Positions 24,351 to 31,660 are shown, counted from the stretch's first letter. The stretch is DNA of 31,822 bases from CAIJXV01 sp964497135 (GCA_964497135.1 CAZCDO010000019.1:1-31822); one strand, 5' to 3'. Notes: a model not told the origin generated them from the sequence alone. Program-made: numbers and translations.

Positions 24351-26079
24351 AAGTAAGCCGATATCGACAGCGTCGCCCGATGGGCGATGGTTCCAGCAGG
24401 CCAAGTTCGCCCTGTTTGTGCACTGGGGCCCCTACTCCCACGCCGCCGGCGTGTGGAAGGGCAAGCGCTACCACGGCATCGGCGAATGGCTGATGTGCCG
24501 GGCGCAGATTTCAGCGGCCGATTACGCCGCGATGGCGCGGAAGTTCCATCCCGGAAAGTTCTCCGCCCGCGACTGGGTGGCCTTGGCGGCCGACGCGGGC
24601 ATGAAATACATCGTCGTCACGGCCAAGCATCACGACGGCTTTGCGATGTTCAAGTCCAAGGCCAGCCGGTACAATATCGCCGACTTCACCTCCTTCAAGC
24701 GCGACCCGCTGCTCGAGTTGGCCGCGGCGTGCGAAAAGCGGGGCATCCGTCTGGGGTTCTATTACTCGCAGTACCAGGACTGGCATGCCGCCGGCGGGGG
24801 CGGCAACTCGTGGGATCCTGCCGTGAAGGGCGATTTCACCGAGTATTTCAACACCAAGGCCGTCCCGCAGGTCGAGGAGTTGATGAGCAACTATGGCCGC
24901 GTGGCTCTGATCTGGTTCGATACGCCGGATCGCATCTCGCGCGAGGACTCGTTGCGCCTGGTCGCGACGGTGCGGCGGCTTCAGCCGCAGTGCCTGATCA
25001 ACAGCCGGATCGGCAACGGAGTTGGCGACTACGACACGCTGGGCGATCAAGAGATTCCGATGACGGCGCGCGGGGGCCTGTGGGAATCCATCGACACGCA
25101 CAACGACACGTGGGGCTTTGTCGGCCACGACCACAACTGGAAGAGCTCACAGGAACTGGTCCGGCGGCTGGTCAAGGTCGCGGCCAAGGGCGGCAACTAC
25201 ATGCTCAACATCGGCCCGACGGGGCTGGGCGAGATACCGCCGGCCTCGGCGCGCATCCTGCGCGAAGTGGGCAGTTGGACGCGCCGTAACGCTGAAGCGC
25301 TGTATGGCGCCGGCCCCTCGCCGCTGGGTCCGCTGGCCTGGGGCGAGTGCACGGCCAAGAGCGGCAAGCTGTACCTGCATGTATGGGACTGGCCCAAAGA
25401 CGGCAGGCTTCAGGTGCCCGGGCTCAAGAACCCCATCCAACGCGCCGGGTTGCTGGGGGTTGCCACCGGCAAGTTGAAGGTTCACCGCCAAGGCGGCGCG
25501 GCCGTCATCGCTTTGCCGCAGGCCGGCTCGCCGAACCAACCGGCCACGGTCGTGCTGGATGTGTCGGGCAAGGTCAAGGCCGACACCCTCCAGACGGTGC
25601 TGCCGGGCCATCGCAACGATTTCAATCTCCCCTTCGCAACGCTCAAGGGTTGCAAGGCAACCAAGTTCAGTTGGATGGAAAAGTTCGGCGACTGGAAACA
25701 CGCTGACTGCGCCATCGATTGGCAGGGGCCCCAGAGCTCGGCCTCGTGGACGTTCAAGACGCTCCAAGCCGGGCGGTACTATCTCGAACTGGACTATTCC
25801 TGCAAGCTTGAGGCCGACGGCATCGAAGGCGTCGTCACGCTGGGCGATCTTGAACTGCCGTTCCCCACTCTGGACACAGGCGAGCGATCTGAGCCGATGG
25901 CCGATCATGGCCTGTGGCCGCTGTTTCGGGTATATTCTTGCGGCCTCGTTGAGCTGCTCAGAGCCGGCCGGTACACGCTCACAATCCGCCCCAGCCGCGA
26001 AACGCCCAACGGCTGGATCAAACTGAAATCGATCTCGCTGCTGCCGGTGCCGAAGGTCCATTGCCGGAGTCACCAGTAA
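24343..26079 (+). CDS. Alpha-L-fucosidase, GH29
   Basis: This 578-residue enzyme shows GH29 signatures: FALFVHWGPYS (His27), KYIVVTAKHHDGFAMF (His96, His97), LGFYYSQYQDWH, and VALIWFDTPDR with the expected nucleophile Asp193. The conserved segment LWESIDTHNDTWGF and KGGNYMLNIGPTGLGEIP close the barrel. Residues about 1-350 are catalytic. About 350-440 is a beta domain, and about 440-575 is a C-terminal beta-sandwich (DWKHADCAIDWQGP, AGRYYLELDYSCK) that may bind carbohydrate. No signal peptide is seen. The start is set at ATG 24343; the in-frame GTG/ATG codons further upstream would add 27 unusual residues. Its codon use (many CTG, GCG, CGC) looks different from the CTC/GCC-rich enzymes upstream, which hints at separate acquisition. 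Removal of terminal fucose fits the hexosaminidase in the same cluster. Confidence 0.93.
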   Translation: MNKSKPISTASPDGRWFQQAKFALFVHWGPYSHAAGVWKGKRYHGIGEWLMCRAQISAADYAAMARKFHPGKFSARDWVALAADAGMKYIVVTAKHHDGFAMFKSKASRYNIADFTSFKRDPLLELAAACEKRGIRLGFYYSQYQDWHAAGGGGNSWDPAVKGDFTEYFNTKAVPQVEELMSNYGRVALIWFDTPDRISREDSLRLVATVRRLQPQCLINSRIGNGVGDYDTLGDQEIPMTARGGLWESIDTHNDTWGFVGHDHNWKSSQELVRRLVKVAAKGGNYMLNIGPTGLGEIPPASARILREVGSWTRRNAEALYGAGPSPLGPLAWGECTAKSGKLYLHVWDWPKDGRLQVPGLKNPIQRAGLLGVATGKLKVHRQGGAAVIALPQAGSPNQPATVVLDVSGKVKADTLQTVLPGHRNDFNLPFATLKGCKATKFSWMEKFGDWKHADCAIDWQGPQSSASWTFKTLQAGRYYLELDYSCKLEADGIEGVVTLGDLELPFPTLDTGERSEPMADHGLWPLFRVYSCGLVELLRAGRYTLTIRPSRETPNGWIKLKSISLLPVPKVHCRSHQ

Positions 26080-26415
26080 AACGAAGGGTCGAGAAGCCGT
26101 CTGGACGACGGACACAAATAGACGAGAAACTCGAGACGGGTATGGGGGCGATTTGTATCTGTTTCCGGATAGGGTCGGTGACTCTTTGCACCTCCTTCCC
26201 CACGGCGAGGGGGAAGGCCGGGAAGAGGGGGAACCGCCCAAACGATCCCCCTCACCCTACCCTCCCCCTCGCCGGGGGGAGGGAAAAACTCGCTTCTCCT
26301 GCAAAATGTTCGGAAGTTACTGGGGAAACGCATATTCTGGATTATGGGGGACCGTGATATCTGACAAGTTGCCACCTATGATTGCCGGCCGCCACCACGG
26401 AACCGAGTCGGCGCC
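26080..26415. other. Non-coding repeat-rich gap after the fucosidase
   Basis: No gene is supported here. Frames on both strands translate as Pro/Gly/Arg/Glu-rich text that reflects the C- and G-runs. The middle holds two strong hairpins, listed separately. The edges (26080-26190 and 26290-26415) show nothing I recognise. The gap separates the glycan cluster from the toxin-antitoxin pair. Confidence 0.6.
26194..26283. repeat. Two purine/pyrimidine-run hairpins
   Basis: CCTTCCCC (26194-26201) pairs with GGGGAAGG (26210-26217), and CCCTCCCCC (26260-26268) pairs with GGGGGAGGG (26275-26283). Both stems are perfect, with 8- and 6-base loops. The arrangement is like common dispersed CCCTC...GAGGG repeats in many genomes. 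It may act as a transcript end for the cluster, though there is no T-run. Confidence 0.65.
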
Positions 26416-26730
26416 CTATCGGGCTCTGTTGCGTTCCTCGATCAGCCATCTCCTGAGCAGACGCTCTGCCCGCAACACGTACAGCACGAACACGTCATCT
26501 CCCTCAATCCGGTAAAACACGCGACAGGGTGTGACAACCATTTCGCGATAGGACGTACGCGGCATTTCGGGCGGACGTTTGCCGGAAGACGGGAAGCGCT
26601 CCAGTCGCTCTACGCTCTCGAACACCCTCCGAACGAGGCGCCTCGCCGCCGCCGGGTTGTCCAGCGCAATGTAGTCGGCGATCGCTTCGAGATCGGAGAG
26701 GGCCGGCTCAGTCCAGATTAGGCGAGCCAC
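26416..26730 (-). CDS. RelE/ParE-family toxin
   Basis: This 104-residue protein has the RelE/ParE fold pattern: RLIWTEPALSDLEAIADYI at the start, NPAAARRLVRRVFESVERLE in the helical hairpin, then PRTSYREMVVTPCRVFYRI and DDVFVLYVLRAERLL in the beta core. The Arg in the PCRVFYRI strand and the surrounding basic residues are typical. Members of this family cut translating mRNA (RelE) or poison gyrase (ParE); which applies here cannot be told. The start is GTG 26730, inside the antitoxin gene, with a 13-base overlap that couples translation. Confidence 0.9.
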   Translation of the reverse strand: MARLIWTEPALSDLEAIADYIALDNPAAARRLVRRVFESVERLERFPSSGKRPPEMPRTSYREMVVTPCRVFYRIEGDDVFVLYVLRAERLLRRWLIEERNRAR

Positions 26731-26975
26731 TTCTTCATTCTCCCTCTGGCTTCCGCTGGGGTAAGCGTCCGGCCCTCCAGAATCGCCCGTTCTCCGCGGG
26801 CAATCCCCTCCAGGATTGTCATCCGGTCCTGCATCATCTCGAACGCCGTTACATCCACGAGGTAAGCGGACGGAACGCCGTGTTCGGTGATCAGAACGGG
26901 GTCCTTGGACTCATGCAGGTCCGCCAGTATGCGCGTCGCCCGCCGCTTCAACGTCGTGACAAGTTCAGTTCTCAT
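26718..26975 (-). CDS. Phd/YefM-family antitoxin
   Basis: This 85-residue protein has the Phd/YefM N-terminal DNA-binding domain (LVTTLKRRATRILADLHES, DPVLITEHGVPSAYLVDVTAFE) followed by an acidic, probably flexible C-terminal part that wraps the toxin (ILEGIARGERAILEGRTLTP). It is the first gene of the pair and overlaps the toxin by 13 bases. An inverted repeat at 26979-26996, only three bases before the start codon, is the likely operator through which antitoxin and toxin repress their own promoter. Confidence 0.9.
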   Translation of the reverse strand: MRTELVTTLKRRATRILADLHESKDPVLITEHGVPSAYLVDVTAFEMMQDRMTILEGIARGERAILEGRTLTPAEARGRMKKWLA

Positions 26976-26978
26976 GGT

Positions 26979-27011
26979 GTGATACTATAGTAGCACTCAC
27001 CTCTGAGGCAA
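26979..27011 (-). promoter_or_regulatory. Toxin-antitoxin promoter with overlapping palindromic operator
   Basis: The 18-bp inverted repeat GTG-A-TACTATAGTA-G-CAC (26979-26996) has a perfect 10-bp core and one mismatched pair. On the minus strand TTGCCT (27011-27006) and TATAGT (26989-26984) are 16 bases apart, so the operator covers the -10 box. Transcription would start about one or two bases before the antitoxin ATG, and no Shine-Dalgarno is present, so the mRNA is probably leaderless. Confidence 0.6.
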
Positions 27012-27048
27012 GCCCTTTTTCTGACTCGTCTCGGCCGATCGATGAAAG

Positions 27049-27372
27049 TCAGGTTCCGAGCGAAACGCGAGGCAACCTAGACTTTTGGGTTCGGCTTGGT
27101 ATTTCCATGAATCGACCCGATGCAAAACGATGGAGTACGCTAGCCATAAGGGTCTGGTATGGCAGGCCGTCTTCAACCGCAATGGCCTGAAGTTCCTCCA
27201 GATCCTTGGATGAAATACGGATATTCACCCTTCTGTTCTTGGCAAGAGTGCTTTTCGCATAAGTGACATGACGCGCAATCTCTCGACGACGATTTGCAAC
27301 TGGCTTCCATTCACCGCGTTCAAACGAGTCCAAAATGTCTTGTTCTTCTTTGTCCAACTTAATCTTTGGCAA
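27049..27372 (-). CDS. CopG/BrnA-like ribbon-helix-helix antitoxin without an adjacent recognisable toxin
   Basis: The protein contains KIKLDKEEQDILDSFERGEWKPV and RVNIRISSKDLEELQAIAVED, then LPYQTLMASVLHRFASG. This is the hallmark of CopG/BrnA-type antitoxins: an acidic N-terminal part that binds toxin and a ribbon-helix-helix DNA-binding end. The open frame extends to 27453, but family members start close to KIKLDKEEQ. The in-frame TTG at 27372 gives that start and lies seven bases after the stop of the upstream membrane protein, so I prefer it (107 residues). Normally a toxin gene precedes such antitoxins; here a two-TM membrane protein takes that position. If ATG 27453 is used, the two genes would overlap by 74 bases. 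Confidence 0.75.
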   Translation of the reverse strand: MPKIKLDKEEQDILDSFERGEWKPVANRRREIARHVTYAKSTLAKNRRVNIRISSKDLEELQAIAVEDGLPYQTLMASVLHRFASGRFMEIPSRTQKSRLPRVSLGT

Positions 27373-27719
27373 CGTATTATTATTTCTTTTCGCACGGGTT
27401 GCGCGACCCTCTGAGACGTTGTTCAGCCTCTTGATCTCGTTTGATTCCTGCAAGTTGAGTTGACACCAGTAGGATCATTGCCAGTACGACCAGGTCCCCA
27501 AAAACGATAAAGGCCACAAGATCAAGGTGCCTGTGGAAAAAAAACAACAACAGCAGGGCAATGACTCCGATGAAAAGAACAACAAATAGACAGGCGCGAA
27601 AGAAACGAAGGAATCCCTGGCAACCACGGAGCAGCTGGCGCTGCTTCATCTCTGCCTGCAACCTGGCAAATTCCTTGTCGCTGGGAATATTCATTATTTC
27701 CGTTTGCCGAACGTATTAT
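27371..27719. repeat. Direct repeats AACGTATTAT flanking the small membrane protein gene
   Basis: AACGTATTAT occurs at 27371-27380 and 27710-27719. Each copy is preceded by TTTGsC-like bases (TTTGGC and TTTGCCG), extending the similarity to about 16 bases with one mismatch and one gap. The copies sit at the two ends of the membrane protein gene (27380-27694). One overlaps the proposed TTG start of the antitoxin. Confidence 0.55.
27380..27694 (-). CDS. Small two-TM membrane protein of unknown function
   Basis: This 104-residue protein starts with a charged amphipathic stretch (SDKEFARLQAEMKQRQLLRG, residues 5-24) and has two strongly hydrophobic segments, about 28-51 (FFRACLFVVLFIGVIALLLL) and 56-80 (LVAFIVFGDLVVLAMILLVS). 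A basic, polar C-terminus follows. I recognise no family. It is directly upstream of the CopG/BrnA-like antitoxin, in the place where a toxin is usually found. Both toxic membrane protein and unrelated cassette gene are possible readings. A GGAAA site lies about four bases before the ATG. Confidence 0.6.
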   Translation of the reverse strand: MNIPSDKEFARLQAEMKQRQLLRGCQGFLRFFRACLFVVLFIGVIALLLLFFFHRHLDLVAFIVFGDLVVLAMILLVSTQLAGIKRDQEAEQRLRGSRNPCEKK

Positions 27720-27745
27720 CTGTTGCTGACTACATTTACTGGCAT

Positions 27746-27849
27746 TTCCCCCGGATAGGTTGCCGACGACCTATCCTGTATCGCAGCGTCCTCTAGGCGG
27801 CGACAAAGCGCCATACTCCGGGGGAATCAGGCGTCAGCCGGGGTTCCCC
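27746..27849. other. Structured element with alternative pairings, upstream of the membrane protein/antitoxin pair
   Basis: TTCCCCCGGA (27746-27755) pairs perfectly with TCCGGGGGAA (27817-27826). GGATAGGT (27753-27760) pairs perfectly with ACCTATCC (27769-27776) and shares three bases with the outer stem. GGCG (27796-27799) pairs with CGCC (27809-27812). GGGGAA (27821-27826) can instead pair with TTCCCC (27844-27849). Read on the minus strand, the element ends about 50 bases before the membrane protein start, so it could be a leader RNA, a recombination site or a mobile element end. I do not recognise a named family. Confidence 0.55.
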
Positions 27850-28210
27850 ATAGGCAATGCTGGCAACCGAGCCGTTTACCGTTTTAAGTTTGTCGGTAGA
27901 GGGGTGGAAAGTCAAGTTCAGGTAGCGCCCTCGATCATCGAGTATGGCTGGAATCCAGATCGGTCCGCTTCGGTTTCACATCCGTGGATGCGGCTCGCCG
28001 GGACGCTCGCCCTCCAAAAGACATCATCGAGACCGTCGAGAGGATTCCCCTGGCGAGCGTTCCAGCCTTCGTAGCCAGAGTTTTACTACGGCGGAGTAGG
28101 CCCCGGCGAGCCGCGGGGCAAGGGGTGAAGCATGAAGTCGCCATTCGCCGCAGTATTCTTAGGCGAGGATTTGGGAGCGCCATATGACAGGGCGTGAGTC
28201 CGATCGCGAG
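27850..28210. other. Non-coding GC-rich repeat region before oadB
   Basis: No gene is supported here. The stretch contains CTCGAT-C-ATCGAG (27930-27942), CGTAG/CTACG (28070-28074 with 28086-28090), a CCCCG...CGGGG stem near 28105, and two occurrences of GGC(GAGC/TCGCCGG)-type words. The minus-strand frame at 28183-27935 reads as FGGRASRRAAS and similar Arg/Ala text. From memory, that is how GC-rich dispersed repeats in PVC genomes translate; I cannot verify this here. Confidence 0.5.
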
Positions 28211-29539
28211 TTACCCGCCAAAGATGGCCAGGATGATGCCGGCCGCCACCACGGAACCGATCTGGCCCGCAACATTGGCGCCCAGGGCATGAAACAGCAG
28301 GAAGTTGTGCGGATCGGTTTCAAGCCCCACCTTGTTCGATACCCGCGCCGCCATGGGAAAAGCCGACACACCCGCCGACCCGATCAGCGGATTGATGGGG
28401 TTCTTCTTGCAGAACAGGTTCATGATTTTTGCAAAGATCACCCCGCCCGCCGTCCCCAGCGAAAAAGCCAGCAAACCCAGAATGATGATACCCAGAGTCG
28501 TCGGCTGAATGAACTGGTTCGCCGCCATTTGCATGCCAACGCCCAATCCCAAAAAGATGGTCGCAATATTCATCACTTCGTTCTGCAGGGCCTTGGACAA
28601 CCGTTCGATCACACCGCATTCCTTGATAAAATTGCCGAATGCAAAACAGCCCATCAACGGTACGGCCGTCGGCAAAAAGGCGATGCACAAGGCCAGCACT
28701 GTCAACGGAAACACGATTTTCTCAGTCTGGCTCACCGGTCGGGCCTGCTTCATGCGGATGGCGCGCTCTTTCCGGGTCGTCAATAACCGCATGATCGGCG
28801 GCTGGATCAAGGGCACCAAGGCCATATAGGAATACGCCGCTACGGCGATGGAACCCATCAAATGCGGAGCGAACTTCGAGGCCACGTAGATCGATGTGGG
28901 CCCATCCGCCCCGCCGATGATGGCGATGGAACACGCTTCCTTGATGTTGAAATCCATAAACGGCAGGGCGTTTAAGGCCACCACGCCCAAAAGGGTTCCA
29001 AACACTCCGAATTGCGCTGCCGCTCCGAGAATCGCCACCCGCGGACTGGCCAACAACGGCCCAAAATCAGACAGAGCGCCAATGCCCATGAACACCACCA
29101 GAGGCAGAACCTCGTTTTCAATGCCGCCCTTGAAAATCAGATTCAACAAACCGTGCGCTTCTCCCATTCCCGCAAAGGGCACATTCACCAAAATGGTTCC
29201 AAACCCAATGGGAACCAGCAGAAGCGGTTCGAAATCCTTGGCCACTCCAAGGTAGAGCAGGAGGAACCCAACCCCGATCATCACCAAACTCTTCCAGCCC
29301 CCCGCTTGCAAAAAACCCCCGATCCCCGAATTTCGGCAGACCTGCAAAATCCCGTGGCGAAAGGACAATTCCTCGGCCCCGGCAGTTGCGGAAGAAGCCG
29401 GGACCGGCTGGGTCTCACCGGCAACCGGAACCGACGGGTCCGATGCCGAAAAGGATTTTATCCCCTCCACCGCAAATCCAATCCCGGCGAACAGGATCAA
29501 TCCACAAAAGATCGTCAACCACATCCCGGCGGGCTTCAT
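28211..29539 (-). CDS. oadB: Na+-translocating oxaloacetate decarboxylase, beta subunit
   Basis: This polytopic membrane protein belongs to the OadB/GcdB/MmdB family, which decarboxylates carboxybiotin and exports Na+. Conserved segments are AKDFEPLLLVPIGFGTILVN, SIAIIGGADGPTSIYVASK with the essential Asp, and NPLIGSAGVSAFPMAARVS with the Asn, Ser and Arg of the second half. The first ~65 residues carry an extra hydrophobic segment (about 7-25) and a Pro/Ala/Ser-rich linker that the Klebsiella protein lacks. I choose ATG 29539 (442 residues): a G-run lies seven bases before it, whereas the GTG at 29545 is only one base from that run. The start is two bases after the oadA stop. It is the last gene of the oadG-oadA-oadB operon. 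Confidence 0.92.
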   Translation of the reverse strand: MKPAGMWLTIFCGLILFAGIGFAVEGIKSFSASDPSVPVAGETQPVPASSATAGAEELSFRHGILQVCRNSGIGGFLQAGGWKSLVMIGVGFLLLYLGVAKDFEPLLLVPIGFGTILVNVPFAGMGEAHGLLNLIFKGGIENEVLPLVVFMGIGALSDFGPLLASPRVAILGAAAQFGVFGTLLGVVALNALPFMDFNIKEACSIAIIGGADGPTSIYVASKFAPHLMGSIAVAAYSYMALVPLIQPPIMRLLTTRKERAIRMKQARPVSQTEKIVFPLTVLALCIAFLPTAVPLMGCFAFGNFIKECGVIERLSKALQNEVMNIATIFLGLGVGMQMAANQFIQPTTLGIIILGLLAFSLGTAGGVIFAKIMNLFCKKNPINPLIGSAGVSAFPMAARVSNKVGLETDPHNFLLFHALGANVAGQIGSVVAAGIILAIFGG

Positions 29540-29541
29540 AT

Positions 29542-31371
29542 TCACGCCCCCCCTTTACCGGCCCCGGAAATCACCGCCAGCGGGACCCCGGCATGGACTG
29601 CGGTATTAGCGGAAACCAGAAACCGGATGCGGCCGGCTGTGCGACATTTGATTTCCAACTGCATTTTCAAGGCTTCCATGATCAGCACGGTCGCATTGGC
29701 TTCTACCGTGTCGCCGTTCTGAAAAAGAACTTTCACCACCGTGCCCGGCATGGGCGCATCCAGTTTCTCGCCGGCGGGATCGACCGAGGACGACACCGCG
29801 CTGGCACTTTCGGTCTCGACCAGCGGCTTGACCCCCACCGCAAAAGTCCGCCCATCCACGGTCAGATTCAAATGGCCTTCGGCATCGCGCTTTTGGCGGA
29901 CAATAAAAGCTTTCCCATCCACCGAAACCCGGTATTGATCCGAAACCGGCAGAGCCACCGGTGCCGCCGACGACGCCGGTACGGCACCCGGCGTCACGGC
30001 TGGCGCTGCGATATCCTTCGGCCCCTGACCCCGGCTTTTGAAAAAGTTCAAGGCCACCTGGGGGAACATGGCATAGGTCAGCACATCCTCTTCGGAGACC
30101 GTGGCACCCGGCATCTTCGCTTTCAAATCGTCAACCATCTTGTCCCATTCGTTCGGGATATCGTCCGCCGGCCGATGCTTGATCGCCGCCGTCAGACCCA
30201 TTTCCTTCAACGCTTTTTGCACCAATTCCTCATTCGGCGCGGCCGGGGTCCGCCCATACCGGCCGGTCAAGAGATCGCGGGATTCAGCGGTCAACCGTTG
30301 ATAGCGGCCGAAGAGCACATTGAAAACCGCCTGGGTCCCGACAATCTGGGACGTGGGCGTAACCAGCGGCGGGTATCCGAAATCCTTTTGAACTAATTCG
30401 ATTTCGGCCAGCACGGCATCGATTTTGTCACCGGCATTCTGCTCCCGCAGTTGATGCTCGAGATTGGACAGCATTCCCCCGGGCACTTGGGCGAGCAGAA
30501 TCCGGGTATCAGCCCCCAAAAAGGCCGATTCAAATTGTTTGTATTTCTTGCGGACCTCGCGGAAATATCCGGCGATATCAACCAGCAATTTCACATCCAA
30601 ATCGGTGTCGTATCCAGTTCCCTTGAAGATTTCAACCAGCGTCTCCGTCGGCGAGTGACTGGTTCCCATGGCCATCGATGAAATGGCCGTATCGATCAAT
30701 TCCGCCCCGGCTTCAACCGCCTTGACCAGCGTCGCCACCGACATCCCCGTCGTGGCATGGGAATGCACCGACAGGGGGATTCCGACCTCTTTGCGGAGCG
30801 CCGCCACCAAATGAGCCGCCTCATAGGGTTTCAACAAACCCGCCATATCCTTGATGCAAATCGAATCGACGCCCATCGTCTTTAAGTCCTGGGCCAGCGC
30901 CAGATACGATTCCCGGGTATGCACGGGACTGGTCGCATAACTCAGGGTGCCTTGGGCATGCTTGCCAGCCTTCTTGACCGCCTCGATCGAGGTGCGCAGA
31001 TTGCGGGTGTCATTCAAAGCATCGAAAACCCGGAAAACCTCCACCCCATTGGCCGCGGCGCGCTCGACAAATTTACGGACCACATCGTCGGCATAATGGC
31101 GATAGCCCAATAGATTCTGGCCGCGCAACAGCATTTGCATCCGGGTTTTCGGATAGGCCGCCTTCAACTTGCGCAACCGTTCCCAGGGATCCTCGTTCAG
31201 GAAGCGGATGCACGAATCGAACGTGGCGCCCCCCCAGGTTTCCAACGACCAGAACCCCACCCGGTCCATCCGGTCGGCAATGGGCAACATATCGGCCAGC
31301 ATCATGCGGGTGGCCAGCAAAGACTGATGTCCATCCCGCAGAACCAATTCAGTGATTCCGATTTTTGACAT
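29542..31371 (-). CDS. oadA: Oxaloacetate decarboxylase, alpha subunit with biotin domain
   Basis: This 609-residue protein has a DRE-TIM/HMGL-like carboxyltransferase barrel (about 1-270: ELVLRDGHQSLLATRM, GFWSLETWGGATFD, SICIKDMAGLL, VHSHATTGMS), a PYC_OADA domain (about 290-450), a Pro/Ala/Val-rich linker and a C-terminal biotinyl domain. The biotin site reads IMEALKMQLE with Lys569; the common form is EAMKM. It transfers CO2 from oxaloacetate to biotin, producing pyruvate. Pyruvate carboxylase subunit B is an alternative by sequence, but the neighbouring oadG and oadB genes point to the Na+ pump. It lies 12 bases after oadG, with an AAGGA site overlapping the oadG stop. Confidence 0.93.
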   Translation of the reverse strand: MSKIGITELVLRDGHQSLLATRMMLADMLPIADRMDRVGFWSLETWGGATFDSCIRFLNEDPWERLRKLKAAYPKTRMQMLLRGQNLLGYRHYADDVVRKFVERAAANGVEVFRVFDALNDTRNLRTSIEAVKKAGKHAQGTLSYATSPVHTRESYLALAQDLKTMGVDSICIKDMAGLLKPYEAAHLVAALRKEVGIPLSVHSHATTGMSVATLVKAVEAGAELIDTAISSMAMGTSHSPTETLVEIFKGTGYDTDLDVKLLVDIAGYFREVRKKYKQFESAFLGADTRILLAQVPGGMLSNLEHQLREQNAGDKIDAVLAEIELVQKDFGYPPLVTPTSQIVGTQAVFNVLFGRYQRLTAESRDLLTGRYGRTPAAPNEELVQKALKEMGLTAAIKHRPADDIPNEWDKMVDDLKAKMPGATVSEEDVLTYAMFPQVALNFFKSRGQGPKDIAAPAVTPGAVPASSAAPVALPVSDQYRVSVDGKAFIVRQKRDAEGHLNLTVDGRTFAVGVKPLVETESASAVSSSVDPAGEKLDAPMPGTVVKVLFQNGDTVEANATVLIMEALKMQLEIKCRTAGRIRFLVSANTAVHAGVPLAVISGAGKGGA

Positions 31372-31383
31372 GAGGCGGATTCC

Positions 31384-31629
31384 TTAATTTGCGCGGTGCT
31401 GAGCTGATTTTGAAATTTCCAACGCCACGGCGATCACCGCCGCATGAAGGGGTTCCTCACCATCGCCGCCCCCGGGAACCGGCGGCGTTCCTTGTTCCTG
31501 AGGCACCCCTTCAAAATGGTGAATGATCCGGGCCGCCAGGATCAGCCCTTGGATGACCAGGAACAAAAAAACAAATACCAGGCCCATCCCGAGCGTCATG
31601 ATCATCAATGCTTGTTTGAGCAACTCCAT
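31384..31629 (-). CDS. oadG: Oxaloacetate decarboxylase, gamma subunit
   Basis: This 81-residue protein has one membrane helix at the N-terminus (about residues 7-34, ALMIMTLGMGLVFVFLFLVI) and then a short Pro/Gly/Glu-rich tail (VPQEQGTPPVPGGGDGEEP) leading to HAAVIAVALEISK. This is the pattern of OadG, which holds the alpha and beta subunits together at the membrane; some members also bind a metal through C-terminal residues. It is the first gene of the operon. GGAGG at 31636-31640 lies six bases before ATG 31629. The sequence is too short to identify without its neighbours. Confidence 0.88.
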   Translation of the reverse strand: MELLKQALMIMTLGMGLVFVFLFLVIQGLILAARIIHHFEGVPQEQGTPPVPGGGDGEEPLHAAVIAVALEISKSAQHRAN

Positions 31630-31660
31630 GCCATACCTCCGCGATAAAATTGAGCCTTAG

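Noticed and set aside
26070..26375. 101-residue minus-strand protein between the fucosidase and the toxin
   Set aside because: The PPPGEGEGR-type text comes from the C/G-run hairpins at 26194-26283.
27746..27849. Classical integron attC site
   Set aside because: The palindrome is suggestive, but the paired GTTRRRY/RYYYAAC core sites are not at the ends and no integrase gene is in the window. Kept as an open question in the findings.
27935..28183. 82-residue minus-strand protein
   Set aside because: The Arg/Ala/Ser-rich translation follows GC repeats, and there is no ribosome site or family.
29542..31371. Pyruvate carboxylase subunit B
   Set aside because: Sequence alone would allow it, but the oadG and oadB neighbours identify the Na+-translocating decarboxylase.
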